NCBI RefSeq assembly: GCF_937123735.1
Contig: NZ_CAKZKL010000028.1
Coordinates: forward strand, 124,001-188,000
Length of the DNA: 64,000 nt
Direction of reading: 5' to 3'
From: an uncultured Lentibacter sp.
Lineage (GTDB): Bacteria > Pseudomonadota > Alphaproteobacteria > Rhodobacterales > Rhodobacteraceae
In this document: one piece after another, positions 15,760 through 24,829 of the stretch
Layout of the letters: each line of letters opens with the position of its first letter
Numbering within the stretch: position 1 is the first letter of the stretch
Program-made: the position numbers and the translations under genes
The notes under the pieces: generated by a model
Databases searched by the model: none
The model's input: only the letters and a program-made list of their open reading frames with translations
Told to the model about the DNA's origin: nothing

Positions 15760-17304
15760 CTATTGTTTCAAAACAATTTTAGGCTCAGCTTTCAAGGCTT
15801 GTGCGAGCGAGGTGAACCGGGCTTCGGCCACTTCGCCAAACAGCGGCACAGCCTCACGGCTCAGGCTCAGCTCCAGAACGCGCTTCTTGGGATAGAGGCG
15901 CATTTTGCCGATATGGGCATCTTTTTGCAGCCAGAGCATCGCCCCAAAGCGCATGGCCTTGCCGACCGTTTCTGCCGCCGTCTGCTCTGCTTGTGAAAGC
16001 AACTCGGCGGTGGGCTCAAACCGCGCGGTGGTGATGCGCGAATTGGAGTAGCGATAGAGCAGCGCCAGCCCCAGAAAGATCCTTTCATTGTGTCCGATGC
16101 CTGCAAGATTGGCCTGTGTGGCCAAGTTGAAACAGGTTTCGGCGCGATAGTCCGGATGCGCCCGCCAGCTGACATCGTGCAGCAAGCAGGCGGCCTTGAT
16201 GAGCTTGAGCCGCTCGGGCGCAGCCGCCTTGAACAGCGGCTGGATAAATTCATAGAGCGTGCGCCCGAACCCGGGCAAACGCGCATCTTTTGATTCGGCG
16301 AAGCGACAGGCCTCAATCAGCGGGTCACGGTCGCGCAGGCTTTGGGGCATCTGCTCATAGAGCATTCCCTCGCGAATGCCGTAAGAGCTGATGGCAATGT
16401 CGCGTGGACGAAATTCTCGCACCACTTCCTTAAGAACTTCTGAAGCAATCGGCACAAGCTTCATACGGCTTGCAGACACCCCCGACTCAGCCTTGAGGCT
16501 GTCCTCATCCTGCTCGGCGATATATTTTGCCGTGGCCGAAACAGCTTTGCGGCTCATGCGATATTCGTGCAGCACATGCAGCGGGTAGCCGCGCCGCTGC
16601 ATGTCGATCCGGGCGATGGCGCGCCAGGACCCGCCCACCAGAAACAGCCGGTTTTGTTGTGTGCCGAGCCGGGCGTGGAGCTCCTGGATGGTGCTGCGGA
16701 TCAGCGCCTTGCGGGCTTTGCGCCCTCCCTTCACGCTCATGAGCCGTTGCGGGCCGAGCGAGGAGCTGACCCGTTTACCCACCACGCCATCGGAGATCTC
16801 GGCCAGTTCCATGGAGGACCCCCCGATGTCGCAGACCAGCCCGTAAGACCCTGGCCAGCCTAGCAAAACACCCTGTGCCGACAGGCGCGCCTCTTCGGTT
16901 CCGTCAATCACATGCAGCTGCAATCCGGTTTCAGATTCGACCAGGTCGCGAAATTCCTGCCCATCTTCGGCCTCACGCACCGCCGCTGTGGCCACGGCCG
17001 TGAGCGGCCCTGTGTTCATGCCCTCCGCGAGGCGCTGGAAGCGGCGAATGGCGCTGAGCGCGCGGGTGCGCCCAGACGGGTTGAGCCGGCCTGTTTCGCC
17101 AATGCCTTCGCCAAGGCCACACATGACTTTCTCGTTGAAAAAATATGCTGGCGAGCGCGCGGCCCCGTCAAAAACCACCAGCCGCACCGAGTTGGAGCCC
17201 ACATCCACAACCCCAACGCGGGAGAGGGCGCGGGCCTTTGGGTCTTGGAAGAGCGGGCGGCCAAAAAGCCCCCAGTCGCTTGAATTTGCTTGATTTTCGC
17301 TCAT
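15760..17304 (-). CDS. ppx: Ppx/GppA-family exopolyphosphatase
   Basis: A 514-residue protein. The ASKHA phosphate loop VGVVDVGSNSVRLVVFDG lies at about 30-47, and LVCDIGGSSMELAEI is the second phosphate-binding loop; an HD-like C-terminal region has ACLLHDVSWRAHPDYRAE. It removes terminal phosphate from polyphosphate (Ppx) and may also hydrolyse pppGpp (GppA). It lies 259 bases after ppk on the same strand, so synthesis and breakdown of polyphosphate are encoded together. Three 11-bp-phased CGTGCAC heptamers sit 148-175 bases upstream. The ATG at 17304 (MSENQANSS) is preferred over an upstream in-frame start. Confidence 0.9.
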   Translation of the reverse strand: MSENQANSSDWGLFGRPLFQDPKARALSRVGVVDVGSNSVRLVVFDGAARSPAYFFNEKVMCGLGEGIGETGRLNPSGRTRALSAIRRFQRLAEGMNTGPLTAVATAAVREAEDGQEFRDLVESETGLQLHVIDGTEEARLSAQGVLLGWPGSYGLVCDIGGSSMELAEISDGVVGKRVSSSLGPQRLMSVKGGRKARKALIRSTIQELHARLGTQQNRLFLVGGSWRAIARIDMQRRGYPLHVLHEYRMSRKAVSATAKYIAEQDEDSLKAESGVSASRMKLVPIASEVLKEVVREFRPRDIAISSYGIREGMLYEQMPQSLRDRDPLIEACRFAESKDARLPGFGRTLYEFIQPLFKAAAPERLKLIKAACLLHDVSWRAHPDYRAETCFNLATQANLAGIGHNERIFLGLALLYRYSNSRITTARFEPTAELLSQAEQTAAETVGKAMRFGAMLWLQKDAHIGKMRLYPKKRVLELSLSREAVPLFGEVAEARFTSLAQALKAEPKIVLKQ

Positions 17305-17450
17305 TCCCAGCGCTCCTGAAGCGTGCTTGGGCCTCTTATGGCGCGCGGGGGACACTGCGTCAACCGTGCGCAGAAAGGTTAACTTTGCGTCAAGGCAGCG
17401 CAGGCAGCGTTTGCCAAATCCTCGACAGCCTCAACAGGGGGGGTGCAACC

Positions 17451-17479
17451 CGTGCACAGGGCGTGCACCACGCGTGCAC
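17451..17479. repeat. Three CGTGCAC heptamers at exact 11-bp spacing upstream of ppx
   Basis: CGTGCAC occurs at 17451, 17462 and 17473, each separated by 4 bases, so the three copies fall on one face of the helix. They lie in the 259-base gap between ppk and ppx. The 7+4 layout is like PHO boxes, but the heptamer differs from CTGTCAT. The rest of the gap holds no gene that I can support. Confidence 0.5.
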
Positions 17480-17563
17480 CGGGGGGATGCGCCTTTTTTG
17501 GTTAAGGGGTCTGTGCGGTGGGTTAGGGCCGTTTTAACCAAATTTCGGGGTGAGTTTTGCGGC

Positions 17564-19735
17564 TCAATCTTCGCCGTGGGTCAGTTTGGGCACATCAGAG
17601 GCCCCCGCAGAGCCGCGCCCGGAGAGCGAGGGGTTTTCCATGAAAAAGCGGTGACAGTTGAAGCTGAACACCCCGTCGGGCAGCTCTTCGCGGGTGAAGC
17701 GCCCTGAGGCATCCATGACCCAGCTTTGGGCGGTGTCGGCCATATTGGCGGCCATGATCTGGCTGGTGATCTGGGCCTTGACGGTGGGGGTGTTGATTTC
17801 CACCAGAGTTTCCACGCGGCGTGAGAGGTTACGCCCCATCCAATCTGCCGAGGAGATGAAGACCCGCGATTTCTTGTGCGGCAGCCCGTGGCCTGCGCCG
17901 AAGCAGACAATGCGCGAGTGCTCCAGGAAGCGCCCGACGATGGATTTGACGCGGATGTTTTCAGACAGCCCTTTCACGCCGGGCCTGAGGCCGCAGATCC
18001 CCCGGATGACGAGGCTGATTTCCACCCCGGCTTGGGAAGCGGCATAGAGCGCGTCGATCACTTCCGGCTCGATCAGCGAGTTCATCTTGGCCCAGATCTG
18101 TGCGGGCCGGCCAGCGCGGGCGTGCGCGGCCTCGGCTGTGATCATGTCCAGCAGCCGTGGCTTGAGGGTGAGGGGGGAGATGGCCAGATTCTCCAGCGCG
18201 GCGGGCTCGACATAGCCTGACAGGTAGTTGAAGACCTTGGTGGCGTCGCGCCCCAGGGCGGCATCACAGGTGAAGAGCGACAGATCGGTGTAGATGCGCG
18301 CTGTGATCGGATGGTAATTGCCGGTGCCATAGTGGGTATAGGTGACAAGGCGGTCGCCTTCGCGGCGCACCACCGTCGAGATTTTGGCGTGGGTTTTGAG
18401 GTTGAGGAAGCCGTAGACCACATGCGCCCCCGCGCGCTCAAGGCGGCGCGACTGGCGGATGTTGGCGGCCTCATCAAAGCGCGCTTTCAGCTCAACAAGG
18501 GCGGTGACGGATTTGCCCTCTTCGGCGGCCTCGCAGAGCGCTTCCACGATCGGGCTGTCGCGCGAGGTGCGGTAGAGCGTTTGCTTGATGGCAACCACAT
18601 CAGGGTCGCGCGCGGCTTGCTGCAAGAAGCGCACGACCATATCGAAGGTCTCATAGGGGTGGTGCAGCAGCATGTCTTTCTGGCGGATCGCGGCGAAGAT
18701 ATCGCCCTCGTGGTCCTGCACCCGCTCGGGGATGCGCGGGGTGAAGGCGGGCCACAAGAGGTCGGGGCGGGCGTCTGTCACCAGCTCGGAGAGGTCGGCG
18801 AGCCCGAGCATCCCGCTGATCTCGACAATCTCGTTTTCGCTGACATGCAGCTCGCGCTGGATCATGTTGAGCAGGCGCGCGGGGGCATCTGCGGAGATGG
18901 TCAGGCGCACAACCTCGCCGCGCCGCCGCCGCTTGAGGGCGGTTTCAAACTCGCGCACGAGGTCTTCGGCCTCGTCCTCCACCTCAAGGTCACTGTCGCG
19001 CAAGACCCTGAAGCCGCAGGCCCCCTTGAGCCGGAAGCCGGGAAAGAGGCTGGGCAGGTGCTCCAGCAACAGCTCCTCCAGCGGCAAGAAGCGCATCTGC
19101 CCCTCCGGGGCAGGCAGCGCCACAAACCGAGCAATCTGTGCGGGAATGGGCAAGAGCGCCTGAAGTTTGCGCTTGTCGCGGGCGTTTTCAAGCTCCAGCG
19201 CCAGCGCGAAGCCGGTGTTGGGGATGAACGGAAACGGATGGGCCGGATCGATCGCCAGGGGGGAGAGCACCGGAAAGACCTGCTCCAAAAAGACCTCGCG
19301 CAGCAGCGCCTTGTCGTCTTTGTCCAGCCCCTCGCGGGTGCAGATATGCAACCCCTCGGCCGCCATATCGGCCCCGAGAGCGGCAAAAATCTCCTGCTGG
19401 CGGGCCAGGAGCTCGCGGGCATTGTCATTGATCAACACCAGCTGCTCGGCGGGGCTGAGCCCGTCGATGGCCGGTGTTGTGACCCCTTCATTGACCATCT
19501 CGCGCAACCCTGCGACCCGCACGGTGTAAAATTCGTCAAGATTGGTAGCCGAAATCGATACGAACCTGAGCCGCTCCAAAAGCGGCACCCGCGGGTTCTC
19601 GGCTTCCTCCAGCACCCGCCAGTTAAAGCCCAGCCAGCTGAGCTCGCGGTTCATAAAGCGGGCCGGACCGGCGAGATCGCCCTCCAGCACCTGCGGTTGC
19701 GCAAAAGGCGCTTTCAAAAAATCGGCGTAAGTCAT
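17564..19735 (-). CDS. ppk: Polyphosphate kinase (PPK1)
   Basis: A 723-residue PPK1. The N-terminus [19 protein letters not shown] and [22 protein letters not shown] are invariant family features; the catalytic PLD-like half includes [31 protein letters not shown] (the histidine of the HxK motif) and [11 protein letters not shown]. It polymerises the gamma phosphate of ATP into polyphosphate. An upstream in-frame start at 19849 is rejected because residues before MTYADFLKA are not family-like. Preceded by hdaA and a 225-base gap with two strong hairpins. Confidence 0.95.
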   Translation of the reverse strand: MTYADFLKAPFAQPQVLEGDLAGPARFMNRELSWLGFNWRVLEEAENPRVPLLERLRFVSISATNLDEFYTVRVAGLREMVNEGVTTPAIDGLSPAEQLVLINDNARELLARQQEIFAALGADMAAEGLHICTREGLDKDDKALLREVFLEQVFPVLSPLAIDPAHPFPFIPNTGFALALELENARDKRKLQALLPIPAQIARFVALPAPEGQMRFLPLEELLLEHLPSLFPGFRLKGACGFRVLRDSDLEVEDEAEDLVREFETALKRRRRGEVVRLTISADAPARLLNMIQRELHVSENEIVEISGMLGLADLSELVTDARPDLLWPAFTPRIPERVQDHEGDIFAAIRQKDMLLHHPYETFDMVVRFLQQAARDPDVVAIKQTLYRTSRDSPIVEALCEAAEEGKSVTALVELKARFDEAANIRQSRRLERAGAHVVYGFLNLKTHAKISTVVRREGDRLVTYTHYGTGNYHPITARIYTDLSLFTCDAALGRDATKVFNYLSGYVEPAALENLAISPLTLKPRLLDMITAEAAHARAGRPAQIWAKMNSLIEPEVIDALYAASQAGVEISLVIRGICGLRPGVKGLSENIRVKSIVGRFLEHSRIVCFGAGHGLPHKKSRVFISSADWMGRNLSRRVETLVEINTPTVKAQITSQIMAANMADTAQSWVMDASGRFTREELPDGVFSFNCHRFFMENPSLSGRGSAGASDVPKLTHGED

Positions 19736-19907
19736 GACGGTGATATAGGCTTCATTTGTAACAGCTTGAAGAGCATTGCCAAAATAATGCGCCTGCCCAA
19801 GGGCAAAGTCCACACTGCCTTTCTTATTGCCATAAATATCCATTCTCAACCGCGCAGCACGCGCGCCCTACCGATCCTTCCCTTTGCCTTGCAACGGCTT
19901 GGGGGGT

Positions 19908-19958
19908 GCGGGGGGACAACGTCCCCCCGCGGGTCGGACTGTGCGCAGCACAGTTCGA
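19908..19958. repeat. Two adjacent hairpins between hdaA and ppk
   Basis: First hairpin: perfect 10-bp stem gcggggggac with loop AAC (19908-19930). Second: 11-bp stem with one G-T pair and loop GCA (19934-19958), starting TCGGACTGTGC. The second belongs to the dispersed family also seen at 52653 and 54714. They start 3 bases after the hdaA stop (minus strand) and could end or weaken read-through into ppk, though no T-run follows. The rest of the 225-base gap has no visible gene. Confidence 0.6.
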
Positions 19959-19960
19959 AA

Positions 19961-20641
19961 TCAGAAAAGCTCGGCCTGCCGCTCCATCACTTCACTGGCC
20001 AGTTTGCGGCTCACGTCGCGGCCCTCGCTGAGCGCGAGGGTGTCAAGCGCCTCCACGATCGTGCGGGCGGCTTCAAAGCTGCGCTCCATGGCGCGGGTGA
20101 GATAGGGGATAACATCTGGGCGCGGGTTGAGTTGGCGGTCGGCGAAGAGTTTCATCAGCACGGCCGCAAGCAGCGCATCATCCGGCGCGCGCAGCTGCAC
20201 GCCGCCAAGCTGGTGCAGGCGGCTTTCCAGATCGGGCAGGGTGAGGCCCATCGTTTGGGGTTCGCACTCTGCTGTGAGCAGGAGCGTGCCGCCCTCGGCT
20301 TTGGCGAGGTTGTAGAGGTGAAACAGCGCCGTTTCTGCCGCGTCATCGCCGGCGATCTGCTGCACGTCTTCCACCACCAGGCAGTGCGCGGCGAGGGCGG
20401 GAATATCGGCCCGCCTCAGGGCTATGGCCTGAATATGCGCCGCCCCCGAGAGCGCACTCCAGACATGGGCGAGGTGGGTTTTGCCGGCGCCTTTGGGGCC
20501 GATCAGAAAAAGCGTGCGCCAGCGCGTGGTCGGCCAGCTGTCTACGCTGGCCACGGCGGCGGCATTGGCGGGGGAGACGAAGAAATCATCGCGCCCCAGC
20601 GCGGTCACGCTGGGCAGATCAAAGGCTAGCTGGCGGGCCAT
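19961..20641 (-). CDS. hdaA: DnaA-inactivating regulator HdaA (Hda-like)
   Basis: A 226-residue DnaA-related AAA+ protein. The N-terminal RQLAFDLP is the beta-clamp-binding sequence (QLxFDLP). Walker A is GPKGAGKTH at about 48-56, and LVVEDVQQI is the Walker B region. It lacks the DnaA DNA-binding domain. With the loaded sliding clamp it stimulates DnaA-ATP hydrolysis and so limits re-initiation. The start codon overlaps the perM stop by one base (ATGA), giving translational coupling. Confidence 0.9.
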   Translation of the reverse strand: MARQLAFDLPSVTALGRDDFFVSPANAAAVASVDSWPTTRWRTLFLIGPKGAGKTHLAHVWSALSGAAHIQAIALRRADIPALAAHCLVVEDVQQIAGDDAAETALFHLYNLAKAEGGTLLLTAECEPQTMGLTLPDLESRLHQLGGVQLRAPDDALLAAVLMKLFADRQLNPRPDVIPYLTRAMERSFEAARTIVEALDTLALSEGRDVSRKLASEVMERQAELF

Positions 20642-21801
20642 CAGCGGGGCGTGTCCTTGTCCTTTGTGTTGAGCTGGGCCTCGGTGGCGTCTGTCGCCCT
20701 GTGGTGGGTGGCCTCGGAGGCTGCGCGCAGCGCGGCCTCTGGGGAATGTCCTTGCAACCCTTGATAGAGCCGGCTGTCGCGATAGAGCGCCAGCACAAAC
20801 CGGGTCAAGACGCCGATCGCGGCGGCCACGGGCACAGCCACGAGCATTCCGACAAAGCCAAACAGCGTTCCAAAGACAGAGAGTGCAAAGATCAGCCAGA
20901 CGGGGTGCAGTCCGACCGATTTGCCCACGAGCTTGGGCGTCAAGAGGTTGCCCTCCACCATTTGTCCGATGACAAAGACCGCCACAACCAGCCCGAGCGA
21001 CAGCCAGTCGCCCCAGAACTGGAAGAGCGCCAGCCCGATGGCCAAAACGCCGCCCAGGATGGCTCCGAGGTAGGGAATAAAGGTCAAAAGCCCGGCGACA
21101 AAGCCCACAACCAGCCCGAATTGCAAGCCCACCAGCATCAGCGCCAGCGCGTAGTAGCTGCCCAGAATCAGGCAGACCGTGCCCATGCCCCGGATAAAGC
21201 TTGCGAGCGTGCGGTCCACATCAAGGGCAAGCTGGCGGATCACCGGGGCGTGGTCGCGCGGCAGGGCTGCGTCGATGGCCGCAACCATGCGGTCCCAATC
21301 ATAAAGCAGATAGAAGGCCACCACCGGCACGATCACCAGCAGCATCACCAGGTTGAGGATCGACATGGCCGAGGAGAGCAGGCTTTGCAGCAGCTCGCCA
21401 CCGCGCTCCTTGACCGTTTCGCCCACGGCCACCAGCGAGCTGCGCAGGGTGCTGTCGGCGTCCATCAAGGTCGGGAAGCGCAGGGTGAGAGCGTCTTGCA
21501 GATCGCTGAACAATTTGGGCGCGGTGTTAAAGAGCGAGACCGCCTGTTCGATCATGATCGGAATCACAAGCAGGGCGAGGATGACGAAGACCAGCAGCGC
21601 GACAATGGTGATGAGCGTGGTCGCCAGCGCCCGCGAGCAGCCGGCGTTTTCGAGCCGATCAGCCAGCGGGTCCAGAAAATAGGCAATGGCCCCGCCCAGC
21701 ACGAAGGGCAGAATCACATCGCCCAGAAACCACAGCGTCACGCCGAAGCCGAGCGCGGCAACGCCCCAATATTTGAGCTGGTCGCGAACAGGTAGTGCCA
21801 T
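20641..21801 (-). CDS. AI-2E/PerM-family membrane protein
   Basis: A 386-residue protein with about eight membrane segments: LGFGVTLWFLGDVILPFVLGG near the start and FIPYLGAILGGVLAIGLAL, NLLTPKLVGKSVGLHPVWLI and GFVGMLVAVPVAAAIGV in the family-typical second half. The PerM/AI-2E group includes putative exporters and some Na+/H+ antiporters; the substrate here is unknown. It is the first gene before hdaA and overlaps it. The open frame extends 1900 bases upstream over proS, but the ATG at 21801 gives the normal N-terminus. Confidence 0.85.
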   Translation of the reverse strand: MALPVRDQLKYWGVAALGFGVTLWFLGDVILPFVLGGAIAYFLDPLADRLENAGCSRALATTLITIVALLVFVILALLVIPIMIEQAVSLFNTAPKLFSDLQDALTLRFPTLMDADSTLRSSLVAVGETVKERGGELLQSLLSSAMSILNLVMLLVIVPVVAFYLLYDWDRMVAAIDAALPRDHAPVIRQLALDVDRTLASFIRGMGTVCLILGSYYALALMLVGLQFGLVVGFVAGLLTFIPYLGAILGGVLAIGLALFQFWGDWLSLGLVVAVFVIGQMVEGNLLTPKLVGKSVGLHPVWLIFALSVFGTLFGFVGMLVAVPVAAAIGVLTRFVLALYRDSRLYQGLQGHSPEAALRAASEATHHRATDATEAQLNTKDKDTPR

Positions 21802-21909
21802 GACGAATGCCTTTATACGAAGACCTAGACATGCCTTTTCGGGCGCACAAGTGCAAGGGCGAAGGCAGCGCTTGCCCTGTGATGTGAGGCTTGTTGGCCA
21901 GAGTTTGGG

Positions 21910-22009
21910 GCTGATTTTTTCCTGTGGCGGCCCACCCGCCCACCCCCGCCACAGGAAAAAATCAGCTCCGATACCCGCCGGGACAGGCCCAAGAGGGCGG
22001 GTGGGCCGC
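21910..22009. repeat. Perfect 21-bp inverted repeat with overlapping 15-bp alternative pairing
   Basis: Arms 21910-21930 and 21946-21966 are exact complements (21 bp) around a 15-nt C-rich loop. The segment 21927-21941, which is the end of the left arm plus most of the loop, is also the exact complement of 21995-22009 (15 bp). The two pairings compete at the stem end or could coexist as a pseudoknot using the loop. Confidence 0.65.
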
Positions 22010-22119
22010 GTGTCACAGGGGGCGCACAGGAGGCACACTGAGGTTGAACAGGGCCTGACGCGGCACCGCTTGTGGCGAGACGGCCCTTCGGGGAGGATAT
22101 TTGGAGCAATAAGAAAGAC

Positions 22120-22179
22120 ACTGGACGCCATACAAAACGCTATACTGGACGTCGTACTGGACGTCATACTGGGCGCCAT
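22120..22179. repeat. 12-bp tandem repeat, five units
   Basis: Consecutive 12-bp units starting at 22120: four close to ACTGGACGYCRT (with ACTGGGCGCCAT last) and a diverged second unit. It ends about 110 bases before the proS start. No regulator is recognised. Confidence 0.6.
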
Positions 22180-22290
22180 ATGGCTTGGGCGCTTGTTTGG
22201 CCCGCGGGGATTTTGGGGGGCATGATCGCCCTCTTGCTCCGCTGCGCAGGAGCGCCTAAACGGGGGGGGAACAAAACATAAGGTTTTCCA

Positions 22291-23643
22291 ATGCGACTGA
22301 GCCGTTATTTTCTGCCCGTTCTGAAAGAAACCCCTGCGGAAGCGCAGATTGTCTCGCATCGTCTGATGTTGCGGGCGGGGATGATCAAACAGTCGGCGGC
22401 GGGGATTTACTCGTGGTTGCCATTGGGCTTCAAGGTGCTGCGCAAGATCGAGAATATTGTGCATGAGGAGCAGATGCGCGCGGGGCATTTGCCGATGCTC
22501 ATGCCGACGATCCAGAGCGCTGACCTCTGGCGCGAGAGCGGGCGCTATGACGCTTATGGCGACGAGATGCTGCGCATCAAGGACCGGGGCGGGCGCGATA
22601 TGCTGTTTACGCCCACCGCCGAAGAGCTGATCACCGATATTTTCCGCAGCCATGTGAGCAGCTACAAAGACCTGCCGCTGACCATGTATCAGATTCAGTG
22701 GAAATTCCGCGACGAGGTGCGCCCGCGTTTTGGGGTTATGCGGGGCCGCGAATTCTATATGAAAGATGGCTATAACTTCGACCTCACCAAAGAGGATGCG
22801 CTGCACGCCTACAACCGCCATTTGGTGAGCTACTTGCGGACCTATGAGCGGATGGGTTTGCAGGCCATTCCGATGCGTGCGGACTCCGGGCCGATTGGCG
22901 GGGATGACACCCATGAGTTTCTCGTGCTGGCCGAGACGGGCGAGAGCGAGGTCTTTTATGACCGCGAGATCACCGACCTCAAGTTTGGTGACCGCGAGAT
23001 TGACTATAGCGACAAGCTGGCCTGTCAGGCGGTGCTGGAAGAGTTCACCTCGCGCTATGCGCGCACCGATGAGACGCATGACGAGGCGGTCTTTAACGAG
23101 GTGCCCGAAGAGCGCCGCCGCGTGGCGCGGGGCATCGAGGTTGGCCAGATTTTCTATTTTGGCACGAAGTATTCCGACGCCATGGGCGCAACCGTGCAGG
23201 GGCCGGATGGCAAGCCTGTGCCGGTGCATATGGGCTCCCACGGGATTGGTGTGAGCCGCCTTTTGGGTGCGATTATTGAGGCGAGCCATGACGACAACGG
23301 CATCATCTGGCCCGAAGGCGTGACGCCGTTTCACGCAGGGATTGTCAACCTCAAGCAGGGTGACGCCGAGGCCGATGCGGCCTGCGAAGCGATTGAGGCC
23401 GCGCTGGAAGCGGTGGGGCTTGAGCCTTTGTATGACGACCGCAACGAGCGCGCGGGCGGCAAGTTTGCCACCATGGACCTGATCGGCCTGCCGTGGCGTA
23501 TCACCGTGGGGCCGCGGGGCCTCAAGAACGGGGTTGTCGAGCTCACGAGCCGCCGCACGGGCGAGAGCGAGGAGCTGCCGCCTGAGGCGGCCGTGGCCAA
23601 GCTGGTTGAAATCTATGCAGGCCACCGCGTTACGGGGCTCTGA
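22291..23643 (+). CDS. proS: Prolyl-tRNA synthetase (short, without editing insertion)
   Basis: A 450-residue class II aminoacyl-tRNA synthetase. Motif 2 is [22 protein letters not shown]; motif 3 is [16 protein letters not shown]; the C-terminal anticodon-binding domain ends the protein. The roughly 180-residue INS editing domain between motifs 2 and 3 of E. coli-type ProS is missing, as is usual in alphaproteobacteria, where free-standing editing proteins such as ProXp-ala/YbaK compensate. It charges tRNA-Pro in the cytoplasm. The 5' leader is long and structured. Confidence 0.95.
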   Translation: MRLSRYFLPVLKETPAEAQIVSHRLMLRAGMIKQSAAGIYSWLPLGFKVLRKIENIVHEEQMRAGHLPMLMPTIQSADLWRESGRYDAYGDEMLRIKDRGGRDMLFTPTAEELITDIFRSHVSSYKDLPLTMYQIQWKFRDEVRPRFGVMRGREFYMKDGYNFDLTKEDALHAYNRHLVSYLRTYERMGLQAIPMRADSGPIGGDDTHEFLVLAETGESEVFYDREITDLKFGDREIDYSDKLACQAVLEEFTSRYARTDETHDEAVFNEVPEERRRVARGIEVGQIFYFGTKYSDAMGATVQGPDGKPVPVHMGSHGIGVSRLLGAIIEASHDDNGIIWPEGVTPFHAGIVNLKQGDAEADAACEAIEAALEAVGLEPLYDDRNERAGGKFATMDLIGLPWRITVGPRGLKNGVVELTSRRTGESEELPPEAAVAKLVEIYAGHRVTGL

Positions 23644-23745
23644 GACGCGGCGCCACCTATTGCGGGTATGACTGCGGCGCTCTGCGGACGGAGCGGGCAT
23701 GCCTCCAAGGAGGCTCCAAGGTCTGTTTTGCGCGGAATGCGGCCC

Positions 23746-23800
23746 TTCAAACAGGCATCAATTCTTGCCCAAGACATCGCTGGGCTGACCCCTGTTTGAA
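23746..23800. repeat. Nested stem-loop between proS and the lyase-like gene
   Basis: A perfect 10-bp inverted repeat (ttcaaacagg 23746-23755, cctgtttgaa 23791-23800) encloses a smaller one (gccca 23767-23771, tgggc 23781-23785). It lies in the 283-base gap after proS, which has no gene I can support. No T-run follows on the plus strand, so it is not a standard terminator. Confidence 0.45.
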
Positions 23801-23926
23801 AAATGTGTGCGCGGGCGCGCCAGCCGCAAAAAGGGTGCAATTCTTATGATTTTGGACGCTTTGGGCTATCGCTGATGTTCAGGATGGGCGGCTTTGGGCC
23901 CAATCTGATCGGTGGGGAGTTAAAGA

Positions 23927-24646
23927 ATGACACGTTTTGCCGCCTTGGTCTCCGCTTTGGTTTTTGCGGGGATCACTTTTTCAAGCGGGGCTGTTGCGCA
24001 AAGCAAATGGCGCAACGTGAACATGGGTTGGAAGATCTCATGCGGCGTTGACGCTGGCGCCATCAGGCGCAAGGGCAGAACATATACGTTCTCAACAAGC
24101 AACAACCTCTGTGAGAGTAGGGGGACCTTCACACAAAGAGCCGAGATTTATGGGTCTGACATCAAAGTCAACCAACCGATGAACTATCTGTTCTCGACCA
24201 CTATCCAGTTCAAGGCGCCTGTGAACAAAGACTTCACGCTGTTTCAAATTCACGATGGCCGGTTGTCATGTGCTCCGCCTTTGAAGCTGGACTGGCGCGC
24301 AAATAATCGCATGCTGTTTTACAGTGCCTATTCGCTGGACAAAGGCGTGCACGACTGCGTTGAAAATCGGCAAATGATTTCTGCCAAGTATACCGGCCCA
24401 CACCTGAAAAGGGATGGAACCGCCTATGAGCTGAAGGTTCTTCTTGAGTTGGATGGTGCTGCTGGCTTTAGGGCGACGGTCTTTGTGGACAATGTGAAAG
24501 CGCTTTCCGGTCAATACGAACCGCCAACTGATCCGCGGTTCTTTAAGTCGTCGAAGTTTTATATGAAGCACGGTTCCTATTCTCGCGATGTTTGGCGTTA
24601 TCAGCTGACATCAACCGATATTCGCGTGGCGCGGCAAAAGCCTTAA
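23927..24646 (+). CDS. Exported polysaccharide-lyase-like (jelly-roll) protein, atypical base composition
   Basis: A 239-residue protein with signal peptide (residues 1-24, SSGAVAQ). The mature part has QRAEIYGSDIKVNQPMNYLFS, FTLFQIHDG...PPLKLDWRAN and the ending KFYMKHGSYSRDVWRYQLTS. This order (RAE; FQ.H; Y.K.G.Y) resembles heparinase I/PL7/PL20-type jelly-roll lyases (Polysacc_lyase, PF14099). Catalytic identity is uncertain. The gene looks clearly less GC-rich than its neighbours, with more A/T third positions, so it may be an acquired gene. It stands alone between proS and lolC. Start ATG has ribosome site GGGGAG. Confidence 0.6.
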   Translation: MTRFAALVSALVFAGITFSSGAVAQSKWRNVNMGWKISCGVDAGAIRRKGRTYTFSTSNNLCESRGTFTQRAEIYGSDIKVNQPMNYLFSTTIQFKAPVNKDFTLFQIHDGRLSCAPPLKLDWRANNRMLFYSAYSLDKGVHDCVENRQMISAKYTGPHLKRDGTAYELKVLLELDGAAGFRATVFVDNVKALSGQYEPPTDPRFFKSSKFYMKHGSYSRDVWRYQLTSTDIRVARQKP

Positions 24647-24829
24647 CACCGCTTTGGGCACGCAGTGCTGCCTGGCTCTGTGAATGCTCGGCTGGGGGGC
24701 GCTCTTTCGTTCCGGTTGCGGCATGATCGCGCTCTTGCGGGCGGTCTTTGGTCTGCGAGGGCGGCAGAGCGCTTGACCTTGTTGGCGCGCGCGCGCATTT
24801 TGCGCGCTAACCGTTAGAAAGCGAATGAC

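Larger units (their letters stand above)
21802..22290. other. 489-base divergent intergenic region between perM and proS
   Basis: No gene is convincing here. It holds a perfect 21-bp inverted repeat (21910-21966), a 15-bp inverted copy of part of it (21995-22009), a GGATATTTGGAGCAATAAGAAAG tail also seen near cobT (22095-22117), and five 12-bp units (22120-22179). A 33-codon open frame at 22180-22281 could encode a small hydrophobic peptide but lacks a ribosome site. Confidence 0.6.

Noticed and set aside
18311..20629. 772-codon open frame antisense to ppk and hdaA
   Set aside because: Runs across two well-identified genes and the gap between them; no recognisable domain.
22180..22281. 33-codon hydrophobic open frame before proS
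   Set aside because: No ribosome site, overlaps the proS leader, and begins in the 12-bp repeat array.
21802..23700. N-terminal extension of the perM frame across proS
   Set aside because: The frame is open by chance; the PerM family start is at 21801, and proS is on the other strand.
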